A stretch of 35,014 nucleotides of DNA from the NCBI GenBank assembly GCA_016987375.1, contig PJRA01000343.1:284706-319719 (forward strand). Reading direction: 5' to 3'. The stretch comes from Brachionus koreanus (Eukaryota > Rotifera > Eurotatoria > Ploima > Brachionidae). The notes beneath the pieces were generated by a model. That model worked only from the letters and a program-made list of their open reading frames with translations. It did no database searches and had not been told where the DNA came from. Position 1 is the stretch's first letter, and each line of letters starts with the position of its first letter. The translations under genes and the position numbers were made by a program. Shown here in pieces: positions 11,793 to 24,680 of this stretch.

Positions 11793-14700
11793 ATGAATTC
11801 CAAAATTAAAAAATCAAATAAAAATTCTAAATTTTTTAATGAACGAGGTGATGAACCAAATAAAATAAAAATTGCAACTCATAATTTTAATAGATCTCCT
11901 AATTTTAAAGATGCAGAATTTGGTTGGAAAAAAATTGAGACTATTGATAGTATTGCTCCTAGCGACTATACAATAACCAATGTAAATCAAAACCATGATT
12001 TGCAAAGATATGAAGATACCAAAAAGGTTCCACAAATGCACATGAATTCAAAAGAATGGCTTTTAATTTATGGAGTTGAGAGGATGCAGTTAACTCTAAA
12101 AGACCTTTTATCAAAAGGAGTTATTAACAAGTAATCTTTTAGCTAATCTAAAATAAAATATTAATACGTTTTAAAGACCAATTGGTGATAAAACAGGTAA
12201 AATTGTTCAACATATATCATTTGACGCTACCATTATAAATGAATTCGAGTATAAGCTCAATTTGAGCTTGGAAATGTTTTCGAAGAGAATTAAGTGGCTA
12301 ATGCAGTCAAGTCGTAGAGCATTTGGTTTGATTCAAGGAGAAAGAGTGGCCATTTTAATAGACTCATCAAATGCTAATATGGGATTTGGGAGATCGATTG
12401 ATATTCAAGATTCTTTACTGAATTTAATTAACGAGCAGTTGTCAAATAAGAAGCAATTTTATTTTTTAAGTTTTGGCAGTGAAATAGAAGAATTATGGGC
12501 CAATTCACTCAAGGATGTTCATCATCGAACGTAAATTTTTTATTATTTAAAACAAATTTAGATAAATTAAGATTTAAATTTTGAAAAATTCTGTACTTTA
12601 TTCAAGAATTAATATTTTCATTTCATGCCATCTTATTTTTTGATAGATTGGAAGAAGCAAAAGTGTTTATTACGCAGCTAAAACCATCAGGTGGAACCAA
12701 TGTTCTAAAAGCATTAAAAAAAGGTCTGTCTATTCCTAAAATTGATTCAATCGTTTTAATAATTGGAAGTGTGTAAGTTACATGCGATTTAAAAATTTAA
12801 AGTAAAAATCTGAAAAATTTTTTAGACCTGATCAGAATATGGATTTATTAAATGAATACATATATCAAACAATAATTAACAGGGATTTATCAGTTCATTG
12901 TGTCACATACGAAATAAATAATCACATAGTAAATGTAAGAATTTATTTTTTTAATTTAATTTTAAATGCCTTTCGCCATTCGCAAGATTAAAATTAGGTG
13001 AAAATAATTAAAATACGATTATTCTCTAGATTTAAATAAACTAAAATAAAATTTTTTGAAAAAATTTGCTAAATTTGTTTAATTTTTAACTTTTAACTCA
13101 AGCAGATTTTAAAAAGGAAACAAAAGGCTGAAAATTTGTCAGTTTGTAAAGTGTTTGATGCGCTTTCAGAATCGTGGTCGATCTTATTGTAAAAATTAAG
13201 GGAAGGAATCAAAACTCAACTTTGAATTCTAAAAAAGTCCAAAAATAATTATAATAACTATGATTATATTATACTATTGTAGCTTATAGTCTCAGCAATC
13301 AATAGAGGGGTCGATTATTATTTCAAGCTTTTGTATTCATTAGTTATATGAATTTGAATACTATTTACTTTTTTGAGTTGGTCAACTTCGGGCACCTAGT
13401 ACCCAAAGAGGACTTAATTTAAAAATTAAAAATCAAGTGCACTATAATGTATTTTTGGGTCGTAGAATTCAAATATCATAATGGTTTTTTAAAAAAATGA
13501 AAAATCAATGTTAGATTTTCAGGTTCAAAATGTCCTTTGTTAACTTTTTTGAAATTCAAAAAATATATTTAACAAAAATATTTTCTTAATTGATAAATTA
13601 AAATAAACTGAAATAGAATAAATTTTAAAAAAAATACTGCAAAAACAGTAAAGCATAATTCGTTAATTTTAATTCATCAATTAAGGATATATTTTTTCTC
13701 AATGTTTTTTTGAATTTCACAGAACACAAATCTTCAATTGACAATTTTTCAACATTTTATAAAAATTTTGACCTGCTCATTTTGTTTTAAGTTTTTTTCA
13801 TCTGTTAGAAATATAAAATATTCTTTTCAAATTATTTTTTGTTACTTTGAGATTAAACTCTTTTCCTAAATAAGAATAAGAAGTAATAGTTAAAATTTGT
13901 AAACCAAATTTTTTTCTAAAAAATAATTGGAAAATTTTATAATTTTTTTTTAAAATATTGGCTCTTATTTGGGGTCTTACTAAAACACTGACCTCCAATT
14001 TTTGAAAATTTTCTGACCCCAACTTCTTTTAATTAAGATTCAAAAACATTACGAATAAATTAAGAATATTTGGTAAAAATGAAAAAAAAAACTTTCCATG
14101 AATCTAAAGTTCATCATTTTTGTTATTTACCAGCAATAACGCAGTTTATTAATACTTTTTTACAAAATTTTTCAAGTCAGCGGTTAAGAATTTGTCTGAA
14201 GAAACGAATGGTCGTTTTCATTGTTTTTCAAATTCACAAGAGGTAATTTCAGACAAGATTGGTGTAAATAGGAAATTTTAATTCAACAATTTTAGGAAGT
14301 TATTTATAATGGAACAGATATAAATATCTTACTGAAAGAGATAAGAAAAGTGCAAGATGTGCTGAATCGAATCAAAGAGATGAGAGATGGCATGCTAGGT
14401 TCAGCTATAATTCAAATCGAAAATGAAATTTCCTTAGAAATTGAGAAATACCCTCAAAATAAATTTCTTCCACGTCCACGTGGCCATGATCTTCCATTAA
14501 TCATTGAATCTGATGACTCTTCAGGCCAAATGTCAATTGATTGGATTGATAATCATGGGCTAAAGGCAAAAAAATTAAATTTATATCAAGTTTTAGCCCC
14601 AAATGCGTATTCGTATATGGAAGATTATATACCTATTCTAAACAAAACTGTGCAATCGCAAGTACATGAAAAAGCTATGACCCAATTTATTTGGCATGAT

Positions 14701-17097
14701 GGTACTATAAAAAATATTCATGTAGATTTAGCTACTCTGTATGATTTTCAAAAGCGATTAAAAGAAGCAGTAAAGCTTTATGAAAAAAGGATCGAATGGT
14801 TGTCGACAGGAAGTCGAAAAATTTTTGGTTCAATTTCTGAAGATAGTGTTGTCATTCTTATTGATTTATCATTAGTAAATCAAAATTATCTTATTCATAT
14901 ACAGCATTCACTGAGACTTTTGATGGAACAGCAAATAATTCATAAAAAATATTTTAATCTAATAAGTTTTGGTAGAAATATTAGAAAATGGAAGCCAACT
15001 GTTGTGAGACCAACACCAATCATTTTGCAAGATGCATGGAGATGGGTTTTAGATTTAGAATGCGAGGGGACGCACGATGTTCTTGGTGCATTTAAATCAG
15101 CATTAGAAAATGAAGAAGAGGTCAAACACAATATTAACATTGAAGGATTATATTTGTTTACCAGCGGAATTCCAGATCAACCGATTGAAACAGTTTGTTC
15201 TTATTTAGAAGAATCTGCTTGTGGCAAAAATCTGCGTTGTCACACCATATTATTCAATGTAGACGATTATGATGTAAATGGCCCTATTCCTGGTAGATGG
15301 GCTAATATAACCAAAACAGCTGAATCTTTGCGTCTTCTAGCTCATTGTGTTCCGGGAGGTCGTTTCCATTGGTTTCGTGAGACGGGCATAATAGAGTCAG
15401 ATGATATAAAGCAAATTCAACAAGAAATTGATAAGGCTGTAGATTTTTCTAAAAAAGCATCACAATTAGTTGAAAAAATTAAAAGAAAAGAAAGACAAGA
15501 AATTGATTTAGACTTTGATAATAATCTCAAATATGAAATTGGTGATTCAGATACAGATATAAAAAAAAATAGACCTATTTTGCCACCAAAACAAACAAGT
15601 CTTTCGTTACAACGAATTCAACTCAGAGAGAAAGAAATGGAGTTTCAAACAGATAAAATTATTGAAGAAAATAGACACAAATCATTGCCTTGGAGACCAA
15701 ATAGTTCAAAAATTGATTATTTGCCAATAAATAAGATAAATAGTGCTAGTTCATTAGCAAACAAATCCTTTTCAGTTAAGCAAGAGCCTTTTTACATTGG
15801 AGGGTCAACAAATAACAAAGGTTCTATTTGTAAACAGCATTCTAATGCTAGATCAGTACGAAAAGCAATTCCAATTGTAGCTATTTCAGACAAAGAAGAA
15901 AATTTAACAACTAAAGATGTAAATTTGAATACTATTTTTTATTTTACTGGGAAAAATTTTTTAATTTTTTTTTTTTTGTTAACTAGTGGCTCAAGCGTTA
16001 CAGTTTAGCAAAATTGAAGCTTGATCTTCATAAACTTGTATCCGGTCCTGAATGCAAACATGATACTGTGACAATTGGCGCCATTAAAAAAAGTATATCT
16101 GCAAGATATTGTTCAATATTTCCAAGTATCAATGTGAATGGTACTGTGAGGCATTTACAGCTTAAGCAAGGTGAATTAAAAGAGTATCAAGAACAATGTG
16201 AAAAGGTTCTCAAACGATATGTTAAACGACTTCAATGGTTGCTTAGCGGCAGTCGTCGACTTTTTGGAACATTTGTTCATGATAAAATATGTATTTTAAT
16301 AGACACTTCTGGCTCAATGGATAGCTACATTGAGGAATTAAAAAAAGAGCTTGCTGGCCTTGTATGGGAGCAAATTTTCAAGCATAAAATAAAATTCAAT
16401 TTCATCCAATTTTCTGATGGATGTCAAAAATGGCGTAAAAAAATAGTTGAGCCTTCTGAAAATAATTGTCATGAGGCAATTGCTTGGATAGCAAGTCTTA
16501 GAGCTCATGGTAATACCTGTACTCTTGATGCTCTTAAAGAGGCTTTTAATGATGATGAAATAAATGCTATTTACTTAATAACTGACGGAAAACCTGATTC
16601 TAGTACAACATTAGTTCTTGATCAAATTCGAAGCATTAATATGAAACGACGATTAAGTATAAATGTTGTGTCGTTCAACTGTGATGAAAAGTCCGCTAAC
16701 GATTTCTTAAGTCAGCTGGCTTCCGAAAATTACGGTCGATACCACCGGAGTAACAAAACTGATCGAGACATTCATTTGTTTGCGCATAAAATTTTAACTC
16801 AAGGAATCCAAGATAACTACATGTCCCACTTACCAGATTTTGAAGGAGATGATCTTAGACGGCTTGCAAATGAAATCAGCAAAGCGAAACAGTTTCTTAG
16901 ACAAGCAGTTACTTTTAGTAATATGTACAACAGAGAAAATGGTTTTGAGCATGGTAATTTTTTTAAATGACTTGTTCAAATGTTTATTTAAAATTTTTTT
17001 TTCTCAAGATATAACAATAGAAAATATTCACATTAATAAATCAAGTGAAAATCAATCAAGACATAAGAATTGTGTTCCTGTCGATTTTTTATTATAA
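11793..17097 (+). CDS. VWA3A: von Willebrand A domain-containing protein 3A-like, three VWA modules
   Basis: Eight exons: 11793-12130, 12177-12530, 12647-12772, 12826-12934, 14177-14242, 14296-15918, 15987-16953, 17009-17097; 1223 residues (human VWA3A about 1184). All phases match. Three repeats share one layout: a short W-L/G-L-x-A segment, then a helix ending in WL..SRR.FG, then a VWA fold. Module 1 starts its VWA at about residue 168, module 2 at 515 and module 3 at 975. Only module 3 has the metal-ion site DTSGS (978-982), with LITDGKPD later. Module 1 has DSSNA and module 2 DLSLV, so these have probably lost metal binding. The C-terminus is a short polar tail. There is no signal peptide or membrane segment, so it is intracellular. 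VWA3 proteins are generally linked with ciliated tissues; the exact role is not shown here. VWA3B is the alternative. Intron 4 is unusually long (1.24 kb). Confidence 0.8.
12935..14176 (+). other. long intron 4 of the VWA3A-like gene
   Basis: 1242 bp against roughly 50-120 bp for its sister introns. Between about 13200 and 13470 the sequence is less A/T-monotonous than the flanks (for example GTTGGTCAACTTCGGGCACC near 13377), which may be an inserted, unrecognised repeat. No open frame or terminal inverted repeat was found. Confidence 0.4.
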
Positions 17098-17820
17098 ATT
17101 AATTTGTTTTTAATTGTTTTTTTTTTGCATTTTCAAGTACAATTTCCAGTTTCATTGAATTAAATTTGAAAAAAAATCGAAAATTACAATTTTTTTTTGA
17201 AAAAAAAAAATTTGGGAAAAACAAACAATTTTCAGAATAAATCAAAATTTTATTTGTTATTTTAAATAAAATATTTTAATACCAGATAGATGTACTTGTT
17301 CATATTTTAAATTTAAAATACGCTTAAACCCATTAGACATTTGCTAGTTCCAAAAATTAAAAGTATTGCGCTTTAGAAAATGCTTAGATATATATTTTTT
17401 TTTTCTATTAATAGGATGAAAGAATGAGGATTGCAACAAAACAATAAATTATTTTTGGTATTTAAAACAAAAATAATGGGTGTATTTTAATCGGAATTCT
17501 AGATTTCTAGTGACCCGAAGCTAAATTTAAAACTGGAAACTTAGAAACAAAATTAGAATCAAAAACAGGATTGAAGTCTATTCGACAAGACAAATGGAAA
17601 ACGATTTTTTTGTAATTTTTCTTTGCAAGACAACTTTATTGTCAGTAAAAGAAACATTTTTTTCGATTAACATTTTTCATTCGTAAAAATTTCACATATA
17701 AAACTCCATTCGTAATTTATTAATAAATACAAGTTTTAGCCTTATTTTTATCATTGTTTTTCTTAATTTATCCGTGAACTCTCTTATAATCCTTTATAAT
17801 TTTTATTCATTTAGTTCAAT
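17098..17820. other. intergenic, VWA3A 3' end and UNK 5' end
   Basis: No gene is visible. AATAAA at 17256-17261 may end the VWA3A-like transcript. A T-rich stretch followed by AG (ending 17814) lies six bases before the UNK start codon. Confidence 0.4.
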
Positions 17821-19404
17821 ATGCCTGAGTCTAATGATACACATTCAGCCTCGTCGTCATCAAGTCTCACAACTACCACCCAGTCAACAAACTCTCAAAT
17901 ACAGAACATTCAAACTCAAATAACAGAAAAGCCCTCACATTATACTTATCTAAAAGGATTTAGAGTAGAACAATGCGCACTTTTTCTTCAACACAAGTGT
18001 ACTCAACACAGACCATATACTTGTTTTTATTGGCATTTCAAAAATCAGAGAAGACGTAGACCTATACGAAAAAGAGATGGTATGTTCAATTATAATCCAG
18101 ATGTTTATTGCGAAAAATACGACGAACAAACGGGTATTTGTTCGAACGGTGATGATTGCCCATTTGTTCACAGAAATGCAGGAGACACTGAGAAAAGATA
18201 CCACTTGAGGTATTACAAAACAGCTACTTGCATTCATGAAACTGACTTAAAAGGAAATTGTACAAAGAATGGATCTCATTGTGCTTTTGCACACGGTTCA
18301 AATGACATTAGACCTCCAGTTTTTGATCTCAAAGAACTACAATTGTTACATCAGGAAAAAAATGAAACTGATGAAATTGAAATTGAAAATGAAAAAATTT
18401 CTAATCTGCAACAAACACTGGAAAAAGACAAACAATTGAATGAAGACCCTAAGTGGAATGAAACAAATTATGTACTAATTAATTATAAAACAGAACAGTG
18501 CAAGCGTCCACCAAGACTATGTCGACAAGGATTTGCCTGTCCTCAATATCATAATTCACGCGATAAGCGTCGTAATCCAAGCATATTTAAATATAGATCA
18601 ACTCCTTGTCCAAATGTTAAACAAGGTGATGATTGGCTTGAGCCAAGTGTCTGTGAAAATGGCGATTTGTGTAAGTATTGCCATTCTAGAACTGAGCAGC
18701 AATTTCACCCTGAAATTTATAAATCTTCTAAATGCAATGATATGATTTCAACAGGCTATTGTCCTCGTGGACCTTTTTGTGCGTTTGCTCATGTTGAACA
18801 TGAGCTTAAACTAATAAGAACTCATTCAACTTCTGAATCATCAAATAGCGACTATACATTGGAAAATTTTATGACCAATGTGCTTCCTAGTGAAAAGCCT
18901 AGTAATTCTTTGAGCGAAATTACGATTAGCGAAAGCCAAGAACAAAAAATATACAACAAACCGATAGGTTCGGAGAGAAAAGCTAGCCCTAATCAAACCG
19001 AGGAGCAAGTTAGCTCTTCTTCATCACCGAGTAGCTCATCTTCTCCCATACAGCAAAAAAATGAACATATAAATAGTCCAAAAAATTTAGTAAATTCAAC
19101 AAGCAACCAAGAATTAAATCTATTAACAAATCTTTCAAACACATCTAGTAGTATAAATAGTATAAATAGTATTGCAGCAGCGTTTACTAATCACTTAGTA
19201 ATAGACTATGAAAAAGAAAAACTTAGACAAGATTTAATCAAACAAACAGAATTAAGTAATAAATTAGAATTGTTGTGTTGTCAATACAGACAATGGGTAG
19301 ACAAGTTAACAATTGATGTCAATGAATGGAAAGCCAAATATTTGAGGTGTGAATCTGAAAAGAAAAACTTAGAAATTCAAATGCTTAACAAATTTAAATC
19401 CTAA
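17821..19404 (+). CDS. UNK: Unkempt-family CCCH zinc finger RNA-binding protein
   Basis: Single exon, 527 residues. Unkempt binds U-rich/UAG-containing mRNA and represses translation in development. A Ser/Thr/Gln-rich start is followed by the family block LKGFRVEQCALFLQHKC. Six CCCH fingers can be read, with ligands C52-C60-C68-H72, C97-C107-C113-H117, C137-C147-C154-H158, C227-C234-C240-H244, C263-C278-C284-H288 and C305-C314-C320-H324. They form two groups of three separated by an acidic linker (about 175-215), exactly the Unkempt layout. Residues about 335-460 are Ser/Asn-rich and disordered. A predicted coiled coil (about 463-525) ends the protein. The C-terminal RING of vertebrate UNK/UNKL is absent, and I see no donor near the stop that would add it. 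No introns, unlike its neighbours. AATAAA at 19446-19451. Confidence 0.93.
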   Translation: MPESNDTHSASSSSSLTTTTQSTNSQIQNIQTQITEKPSHYTYLKGFRVEQCALFLQHKCTQHRPYTCFYWHFKNQRRRRPIRKRDGMFNYNPDVYCEKYDEQTGICSNGDDCPFVHRNAGDTEKRYHLRYYKTATCIHETDLKGNCTKNGSHCAFAHGSNDIRPPVFDLKELQLLHQEKNETDEIEIENEKISNLQQTLEKDKQLNEDPKWNETNYVLINYKTEQCKRPPRLCRQGFACPQYHNSRDKRRNPSIFKYRSTPCPNVKQGDDWLEPSVCENGDLCKYCHSRTEQQFHPEIYKSSKCNDMISTGYCPRGPFCAFAHVEHELKLIRTHSTSESSNSDYTLENFMTNVLPSEKPSNSLSEITISESQEQKIYNKPIGSERKASPNQTEEQVSSSSSPSSSSSPIQQKNEHINSPKNLVNSTSNQELNLLTNLSNTSSSINSINSIAAAFTNHLVIDYEKEKLRQDLIKQTELSNKLELLCCQYRQWVDKLTIDVNEWKAKYLRCESEKKNLEIQMLNKFKS

Positions 19405-21164
19405 TATTTAATCAAATGTAATATTATAATGATTTTTTAATTAAAAATAAATAAATAGTCTTGATAAAATTAAACAAACCATCTCATACTCTTTGTGGTG
19501 TTAATTTTTGATTTTTATTAATATTCGCTAAATTTCAAATAAATGTAATAAATAAGACAAAAACAATCAAATCAAATTCTAACCATTATAATGAATAAAA
19601 AAAAATTGTTAAATTATCGATTCAAAACTTCGATTTGAAACTTTTTGAATCAAATTTTAATTTTACTTATTGAAAATATGACCTGAAAATTCAAGCTTTC
19701 CTAGAAAAATCGACTTTTCTGGGTTGTCTCTCTCTGAAATGAAAAGAAAATGCAATTTAAAAAAAAATCTTAAGATTAAAGTAAATTTTTGTAAGATTTG
19801 AAGACTAATTGAAAAATTAGCTTTTTATGATCAATTTGGATCATATTTAGGAATTAAAAAATTTACTCATGTTAACAAATAAATTACACTTTTTTTCATT
19901 TAAAAAGAATTTTAAAGAAATTATTGCATTTTTTATTTAGCTAAATTGAGCTTCGCAGGCAAGTTTTCATTTTTATTTAGGAATAAAGGAGATTTATTTT
20001 ACAGATAATTATTCAATTACATATAGAGAAAAAAGTACAGTATATAATGGAGTATTTTTTTTAAATATTTTTAATTAACTTTAATTTTAATTTATCAAAA
20101 AAAGAGATATATTTTGTTAAATTTGTATTTGAATTTTTTTCAAAATTAATTAATTAATTAATTTTAAAAAGTATTTATAAACTTAAATTCAATAACTTAG
20201 AAAAAGCCTTAAATCTAAAATGCTAATATCAAAATTAGGCCAATTTCAAATAAAAACATTAAAAACCACCAGTTTTTGCAAAAATATTACAACAAAACTA
20301 TGTGCATAGTCAAATTATGATTTATTTTGAATTTTTAATTTTTCCAACAGATTTATTCTTTGTCAAAAATTTAACTAATCAAACTAGCTATTCTTGAATT
20401 GTGTCTAATTATTTGCTTTAAATAAAGTTCAAAACTTTCCATATTTAGAACAAAAAGCATATATTGCTATGTTTAACATAATGTATCATAAAATCTACAT
20501 AAAGTTTCCTCTTTTTATGATTATAATTTTAGAAAACTACATTAAGTGAATGAATGAAAGGTTTTGTCATTTGCTTTAGCTTATTTTTAAAATGTATCGC
20601 TTATCAAAAGACGTAACTTAAGATCTAAATTTTAAAATATTTGATTGAAATATATCAGGATTAACCTTTGGCGATTTTAGTCAAAAATGAATAATAAATA
20701 ATTATATCTGAAAAAATTAAAAGTTTCATATAAACTATATAAAAATTGGCCAGCTTGTTTTATACTTTTTTTAATTATAATAAAATAAATTAATTTTTTT
20801 GCTTGTTTTCAATTAAAACTAGTTTTATTATTTTATAATGGAAAAAGAACTTAAAAAACTATAACAAAAATTTTAAAATTTTTTTAAATTAAATAAAAAA
20901 AAATTGCTTTTTTTTAATGAAAAATCTAGAGATTAAATGTTCTACCTCTAAAATTTTAATTTTTTTTTGATATTTTTTTCTTATTAGAAATACAAGCGGT
21001 AAAAATTGAATAAATTTGTTTCACCAATAAATTAAATTAGCATAAAACACGACAAAAATGGCTAAATCTTTTTTTTTTTTGATTTTTTAGTACACATTTA
21101 TTTAAGTTGAAAATTTCTTTTTTCAGTAGAACAGAAAAATAATATATACAAACTTTCATCCATA
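19405..21164. other. AT-rich intergenic region
   Basis: About 1.76 kb without a supported gene. A 24-bp perfect palindrome built from TTAA repeats lies at 20142-20165. Otherwise only A/T-rich low-complexity sequence is seen. The end should include the promoter of the MARVEL gene. Confidence 0.45.
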
Positions 21165-21797
21165 ATGTCTTCACCCAGTAATGAATTTAATAATTCACAA
21201 AATGCAACAGAACGAAATTTAAAATCTTCAATCAAAACAGTTCTCAATTTTCCGTATATAAAAACTATTCATTTCATGTTGAAAATATTAATAATAGTAA
21301 TAACTCAAAAAATTCAAAATTTTTTTTTTCTATATTTGTTTAAGATTTTCCATATTTGTGGTTCAATATCAGTAAGCATTAAATATGATAATTGGGGATC
21401 AACTCGATATTACAATTTTGTCGCAATCACTGGAATTTTTCTTGTACTTATAATCATTTTTGCACATTTTTTTTACTTAACGAAGCGTTTTCAAAAAATT
21501 CCTTGGAAAATAATTGTAATATTATAAATTTTTTTTATTAATTATACAATCTCGATTAAGGAACTAGTTTTTGATATTTTATGGGCTATATTAATTTTAA
21601 TTGCTGCTGCAATTGTAACTGACAATGCAAAAAGATATGCGAATATGGAAAGCTATGCTGCTGGAGCTGTAACAATTTTTAATATTCAAAAAACTCTGCA
21701 TTATACTAAAATTTAAATTTAGTTTTTCGGCTTTGGTGCATTTTTAATTTTTAGCATAGACGGCATTTTGAGACTTATTAATATAATTAGAGGCTAA
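21165..21797 (+). CDS. MARVEL-domain four-pass membrane protein (CMTM/plasmolipin-like)
   Basis: Four exons: 21165-21296, 21345-21515, 21561-21668, 21723-21797; all introns are phase 0 and 45-54 bp; 161 residues. After a polar, Asn/Ser-rich cytosolic start there are four hydrophobic segments: about residues 32-55, 66-88 (FVAITGIFLVLIIIFAHFF), 103-122 (VFDILWAILILIAAAIV) and 136-158 (GAFFGFGAFLIFSIDGIL). Four passes in about 130 residues, short loops, the W/A-rich third segment and the FGFGA-type fourth segment fit the MARVEL fold found in CMTM, plasmolipin, MAL and related vesicle-membrane proteins. Which subfamily cannot be told by eye. An acceptor-like TTTTTTCAG ends at 21126, upstream of the ATG. 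Other small four-pass families remain possible. Confidence 0.7.
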
Positions 21798-22440
21798 AAT
21801 TCAAGGGTTTACAATTATGAATAGTTACGAATAGTTTGTCTATGTTTTTATGATTTGTAATTAAGAATTTTTTCTCAACAATAATTAATTCGATTTGACA
21901 TACTGAAAATTATTTTAATAAATTTTTTTTAAATATAATTGAATTTTAATATTGTCAATGAAAATATCAAAATATTGAAAACCTCTGTTTATTCTTTAAT
22001 TTCTTAATACCTTACCATTGGGATGACAGATATGCAAATAAGAAGAAGCGATTTGATAGTTTTACAATAAATAATGGTTCAGACAGAATGAATTGGCAAT
22101 TGTCTGAAAATTAAATCAGACATACTCATAGCTTAAGAGGACACAAACGAAAGTCAAAAGGAAAATTATTATTATTATTTTAATTTAATTTTTTTTTAAA
22201 TAGTTGATTCATAAATTTTTAAATGGACTTTGATTAATTAAGTTAAATTCCATTAAGATCTTATAATAATTAGTTTAGTTTTGAATTTTAAGAAAAGTAA
22301 TTTAAATTTACAAAAAAATTTTTCAAAATTAAGTCATTTAATACTATTATAATAAAAAAGCTTAGTTGAATAATCTCAATAGAAATTATATCTTTTTTTC
22401 AAATGTTTAACTCCAAGAAAAGTATCACTTTCTACAATCC
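21798..22440. other. intergenic, up to the transposon insertion
   Basis: No gene is visible. It contains the probable 3' UTR of the MARVEL gene. The sequence is otherwise A/T-rich, up to the TA dinucleotide at 22441-22442 that flanks the mariner-like element. Confidence 0.4.
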
Positions 22441-22442
22441 TA

Positions 22443-23583
22443 ACGGGTGATGCATAAGTAAATGGACAAAAATTAAAAGCGAATATCTCAAAAAATAAAA
22501 ATAATATTAAGTTCTGTTTTTTTNNNNNNNNNNNNNNNNNNNNNNNNNNNNNNNNNNNNNNNNNNNNNNNNNNNNNNNNNNNNNNNNNNNNNNNNNNNNN
22601 NNNNNNNNNNNNNNNNNNNNNNNNNNNNNNNNNNNNNNNNNNNNNNNNNNNNNNNNNNNNNNNNNNNNNNNNNNNNNNNNNNNNNNNNNNNNNNNNNNNN
22701 NNNNNNNNNNNNNNNNNNNNNNNNNNNNNNNNNNNNNNNNNNNNNNNNNNNNNNNNNNNNNNNNNNNNNNNNNNNNNNNNNNNNNNNNNNNNNNNNNNNN
22801 NNNNNNNNNNNNNNNNNNNNNNNNNNNNNNNNNNNNNNNNNNNNNNNNNNNNNNNNNNNNNNNNNNNNNNNNNNNNNNNNNNNNNNNNNNNNNNNNNNNN
22901 NNNNNNNNNNNNNNNNNNNNNNNNNNNNNNNNNNNNNNNNNNNNNNNNNNNNNNNNNNNNNNNNNNNNNNNNNNNNNNNNNNNNNNNNNNNNNNNNNNNN
23001 NNNNNNNNNNNNNNNNNNNNNNNNNNNNNNNNNNNNNNNNNNNNNNNNNNNNNNNNNNNNNNNNNNNNNNNNNNNNNNNNNNNNNNNNNNNNNNNNNNNN
23101 NNNNNNNNNNNNNNNNNNNNNNNNNNNNNNNNNNNNNNNNNNNNNNNNNNNNNNNNNNNNNNNNNNNNNNNNNNNNNNNNNNNNNNNNNNNNNNNNNNNN
23201 NNNNNNNNNNNNNNNNNNNNNNNNNNNNNNNNNNNNNNNNNNNNNNNNNNNNNNNNNNNNNNNNNNNNNNNNNNNNNNNNNNNNNNNNNNNNNNNNNNNN
23301 NNNNNNNNNNNNNNNNNNNNNNNNNNNNNNNNNNNNNNNNNNNNNNNNNNNNNNNNNNNNNNNNNNNNNNNNNNNNNNNNNNNNNNNNNNNNNNNNNNNN
23401 NNNNNNNNNNNNNNNNNNNNNNNNNNNNNNNNNNNNAAAGTCCCATTTTAAAAATTTTTTTTGCAATATTATAGCTAATTTTTAGTAGTTTATAAATAAA
23501 TATATATGTATATGATTCCCTGATCATTTGCATGATCGGGCTAGTTAACTTAACTTTTGTCCATTTACTTATGCATCACCCGT
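22443..23583. mobile_element. Tc1/mariner-like DNA transposon, interior unsequenced
   Basis: A perfect 29-bp terminal inverted repeat pair lies at 22443-22471 (starting ACGGGTGATGCATAAG) and 23555-23583 (ending in the reverse complement). Each outer end abuts the dinucleotide TA (22441-22442 and 23584-23585), the hallmark target-site duplication of IS630/Tc1/mariner transposons. The interior is almost wholly a run of N (22524-23436), so the transposase gene and true length are unknown. The visible inner flanks (52 and 118 bp) hold no clear coding sequence. A small hairpin (GATCAT...ATGATC, about 23521-23536) lies inside the right end. Perfect TIRs suggest a recent insertion. A MITE derivative is possible if the gap is really shorter. 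Confidence 0.82.
22524..23436. other. assembly gap (run of N)
   Basis: 913 N. The real length is unknown. The gap falls entirely inside the mariner-like element, which suggests a collapsed multicopy repeat. Open frames that run through the N are artefacts. Confidence 0.98.
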
Positions 23584-23585
23584 TA

Positions 23586-24189
23586 GATTAATTTTGTTAT
23601 TGGAAAATAAATTAGGAGAGAAACTTTATTTTTTTAGATTTTGAATTAAATTGTAATTTAACTAAAATACCTTTGATCTGATTTACAATATTTCGAAATT
23701 ATAATCATAGTCTAAAATTTCAATTTTTTTGACAGAAAACAATGGAAAAAATTATTAACTATAATTGAAATTAAATAATGATTAATAATTTGTATTTTCG
23801 AAAATTAAAAAAAAACTGAAAAAGGAAGAAAATCTTGTAAATTGAAATTAATGCAGCAAATAAATATTGAAATTTTGAAATTTTTCCACTTTTTATTTTT
23901 AGATTAGATCCAGTTACAAAAACTGTCTTTTAGTAAATTATTCTTTTTAAAATTCAAGACAATTTTTTTAACATTCATTTATGAATGAACAGTTTAAAAG
24001 TAATATGAATAATTTATTGCATATTGCTCTATTTCAAATATAATATAATTATTATATAGAAATAAGTATTTTTATAATTTGCAATATTAAATAACTTTTT
24101 TATTCAAAAAAGCTTTAACACACGCCAAGCATTTAAATTAAAGAATAAAATTTCCTTTCAATTTTAGATAAATCAGGCGCTTATCAATA
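23586..24189. other. intergenic, 5' flank of NDUFAB1
   Basis: A/T-rich, no gene visible. CTTTCAATTTTAG ends at 24167, 22 bases before the NDUFAB1 ATG, and looks like a splice acceptor. Confidence 0.4.

Positions 24190-24680
<491 letters not shown>

Noticed and set aside
13798..14022. 74-codon minus-strand frame in VWA3A intron 4
   Set aside because: A/T-rich chance frame without start context or recognisable domain.
20142..20165. 24-bp TTAA-based perfect palindrome
   Set aside because: A short simple repeat that is automatically self-complementary; expected in such A/T-rich DNA.
22376..23533. Long minus-strand frames across the N run
   Set aside because: They exist only because N codons are not stops; the true bases are unknown.
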